A program made the position numbers and the translations under genes. From assembly GCA_015499985.1 (NCBI GenBank), contig JAAAUF010000725.1, positions 1 to 21,354 of the forward strand: a stretch of DNA of 21,354 nt. Direction: 5' to 3'. Shown piece after piece: positions 20,620 through 21,354 of the stretch. The notes under the pieces were generated by a model. The model was not told the origin of the DNA and ran no database searches. It worked only from the letters and a program-made list of their open reading frames with translations. Each line of letters starts with the position of its first letter. Positions within the stretch are counted from its first letter, which is position 1. Source of the stretch: Haplosporangium gracile (lineage: Eukaryota; Mortierellomycota; Mortierellomycetes; Mortierellales; Mortierellaceae).

Positions 20620-21099
20620 GCTGTCTCATTCTTCTTTTTTCTTCCTTCGTTTTTAAAGCACACCTCGCTTTTCCATCCTTAACTCTCTCGCTCTCGACAC
20701 ATCTCCTTCTTACGCATATACAAAGTCCTCTTTCAGTACAACGATCTCCTCCCTTCCTTCTTCTCTCAACGGCAAACCCCTTCTACCATTGTACATACCA
20801 AAAGGTACTCTCTCTACCTTCTCAACATTTCTCTTGTCTACATAAGTTTGTGTATTCTTCTTCCCACTCCCCTTTCCCCTCTGTGCCATGTCTTACTCGT
20901 CTTTTTTGCTCTCACAACACTCCTCTCTAAACCCCTGCGTTTGTACTCCCATCCTACTCCTTATCCCCTATCCTGCAAAACGTTAGCATCTTCCTCCCTT
21001 GCATTTGTGCTCTTTTTTTTTTCTTTCTTTCTTTCCCTTTTATCCCCTTTTTCCTGTCTGACAGCGTGCATCCGCCGCCAACAACAGCAAAAACAACAT
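20620..21099 (+). promoter_or_regulatory. CT-rich stretch, probable promoter/5' leader of a gene beyond the window
   Basis: The plus strand becomes strongly pyrimidine-rich here, down to about 21062, then turns to CAACAACAGC-like sequence. Plus-strand genes in this window have the same type of leader, so a plus-strand gene probably starts at or after the right edge. An ATG at 21100 followed by a GT at 21131 could be a short first exon, but its context is weak and I do not call it. Confidence 0.35.
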
Positions 21100-21314
21100 A
21101 TGCTTGGTGGGATAGAAACTAAGCTAATAGGTGCGTGTGACGCGACTTTCACTTTTTCACTCGCTCGCTTTATTCTCGCCGTCTCGCTTTTGCTTTATCC
21201 TCGACTTGTGACACCTATGACAAGTAAGAAAGAAAAACACAGCAAAGGGGTGAGCAGGAAAGAGGGGGGGAGGGGGGGTGCGTTTGTTTTTTTGCTCGAT
21301 GACTTTTTTCTTGG

Positions 21315-21329
21315 ATGCATGCATGCATG
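21315..21329. repeat. Short ATGC tandem repeat
   Basis: ATGC is repeated three and three quarter times near the right end of the window. The tract is self-complementary. Confidence 0.9.
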
Positions 21330-21354
21330 AAACCAAAGGAAAGGGGAAAAAAAA

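Noticed and set aside
21100..21330. Possible first exon of a right-hand gene (ATG at 21100, GT at 21131)
   Set aside because: The start context is weak, the exon would be ten codons, and nothing downstream in the window confirms it. The longer open frame is low in complexity.

Overview
The window looks like nuclear DNA of a filamentous fungus, most likely an early-diverging lineage such as Mortierellomycotina; the lineage is inferred from gene style, not shown. The genes have many spliceosomal introns (88 to 539 bp, GT..AG, acceptors often ending in aaatag or aatag). Their 5' leaders are rich in C and T. The proteins carry long Ser/Pro/Gln/Asn-rich disordered stretches, and simple repeats are common. 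There is no operon structure, and I saw no convincing tRNA, rRNA, CRISPR array or intact transposon.

Layout. (1) 229-3665, plus: a large Ser/Thr protein kinase in 3 exons (923 aa) with an HHD instead of HRD catalytic loop. (2) 3964-6284, minus: an F-box/WD40 protein in 3 exons (690 aa), convergent with the kinase and divergent from the next gene. (3) 6780-8503, plus: a signal peptide peptidase family protein in 3 exons (427 aa) whose catalytic GLGD motif reads GLGE. (4) 8504-11541: about 3 kb without a confident gene, holding a CA repeat, a TTTTGCAG octamer array, (TTG)13, a 55-nt TC tract and one uncertain minus-strand 253-codon frame with a membrane segment. (5) 11542-13456, plus: a MATH-domain protein in 2 exons (483 aa) with a TATA box far upstream. 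(6) 14068-18985, plus: Mediator subunit MED16 in 12 exons (1257 aa), recognised by its N-terminal propeller-like half and its C-terminal cysteine signature. (7) 18986-21354: no confident gene; it ends in a CT-rich stretch that resembles the leaders of the plus-strand genes and probably belongs to a gene beyond the window.

The five confident genes serve separate housekeeping or regulatory roles: phosphorylation signalling, ubiquitin ligase substrate selection, intramembrane proteolysis or ER quality control, a MATH adaptor, and transcriptional co-activation. Nothing shows that they form one pathway or a defence/mobile system. The most interesting signal is the altered active site of the signal peptide peptidase homologue. 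The uncharacterised membrane-protein frame in the 3-kb gap is the next best lead. Splice junctions were chosen by eye from consensus sites, frame continuity and family fit; each gene model closes in frame.
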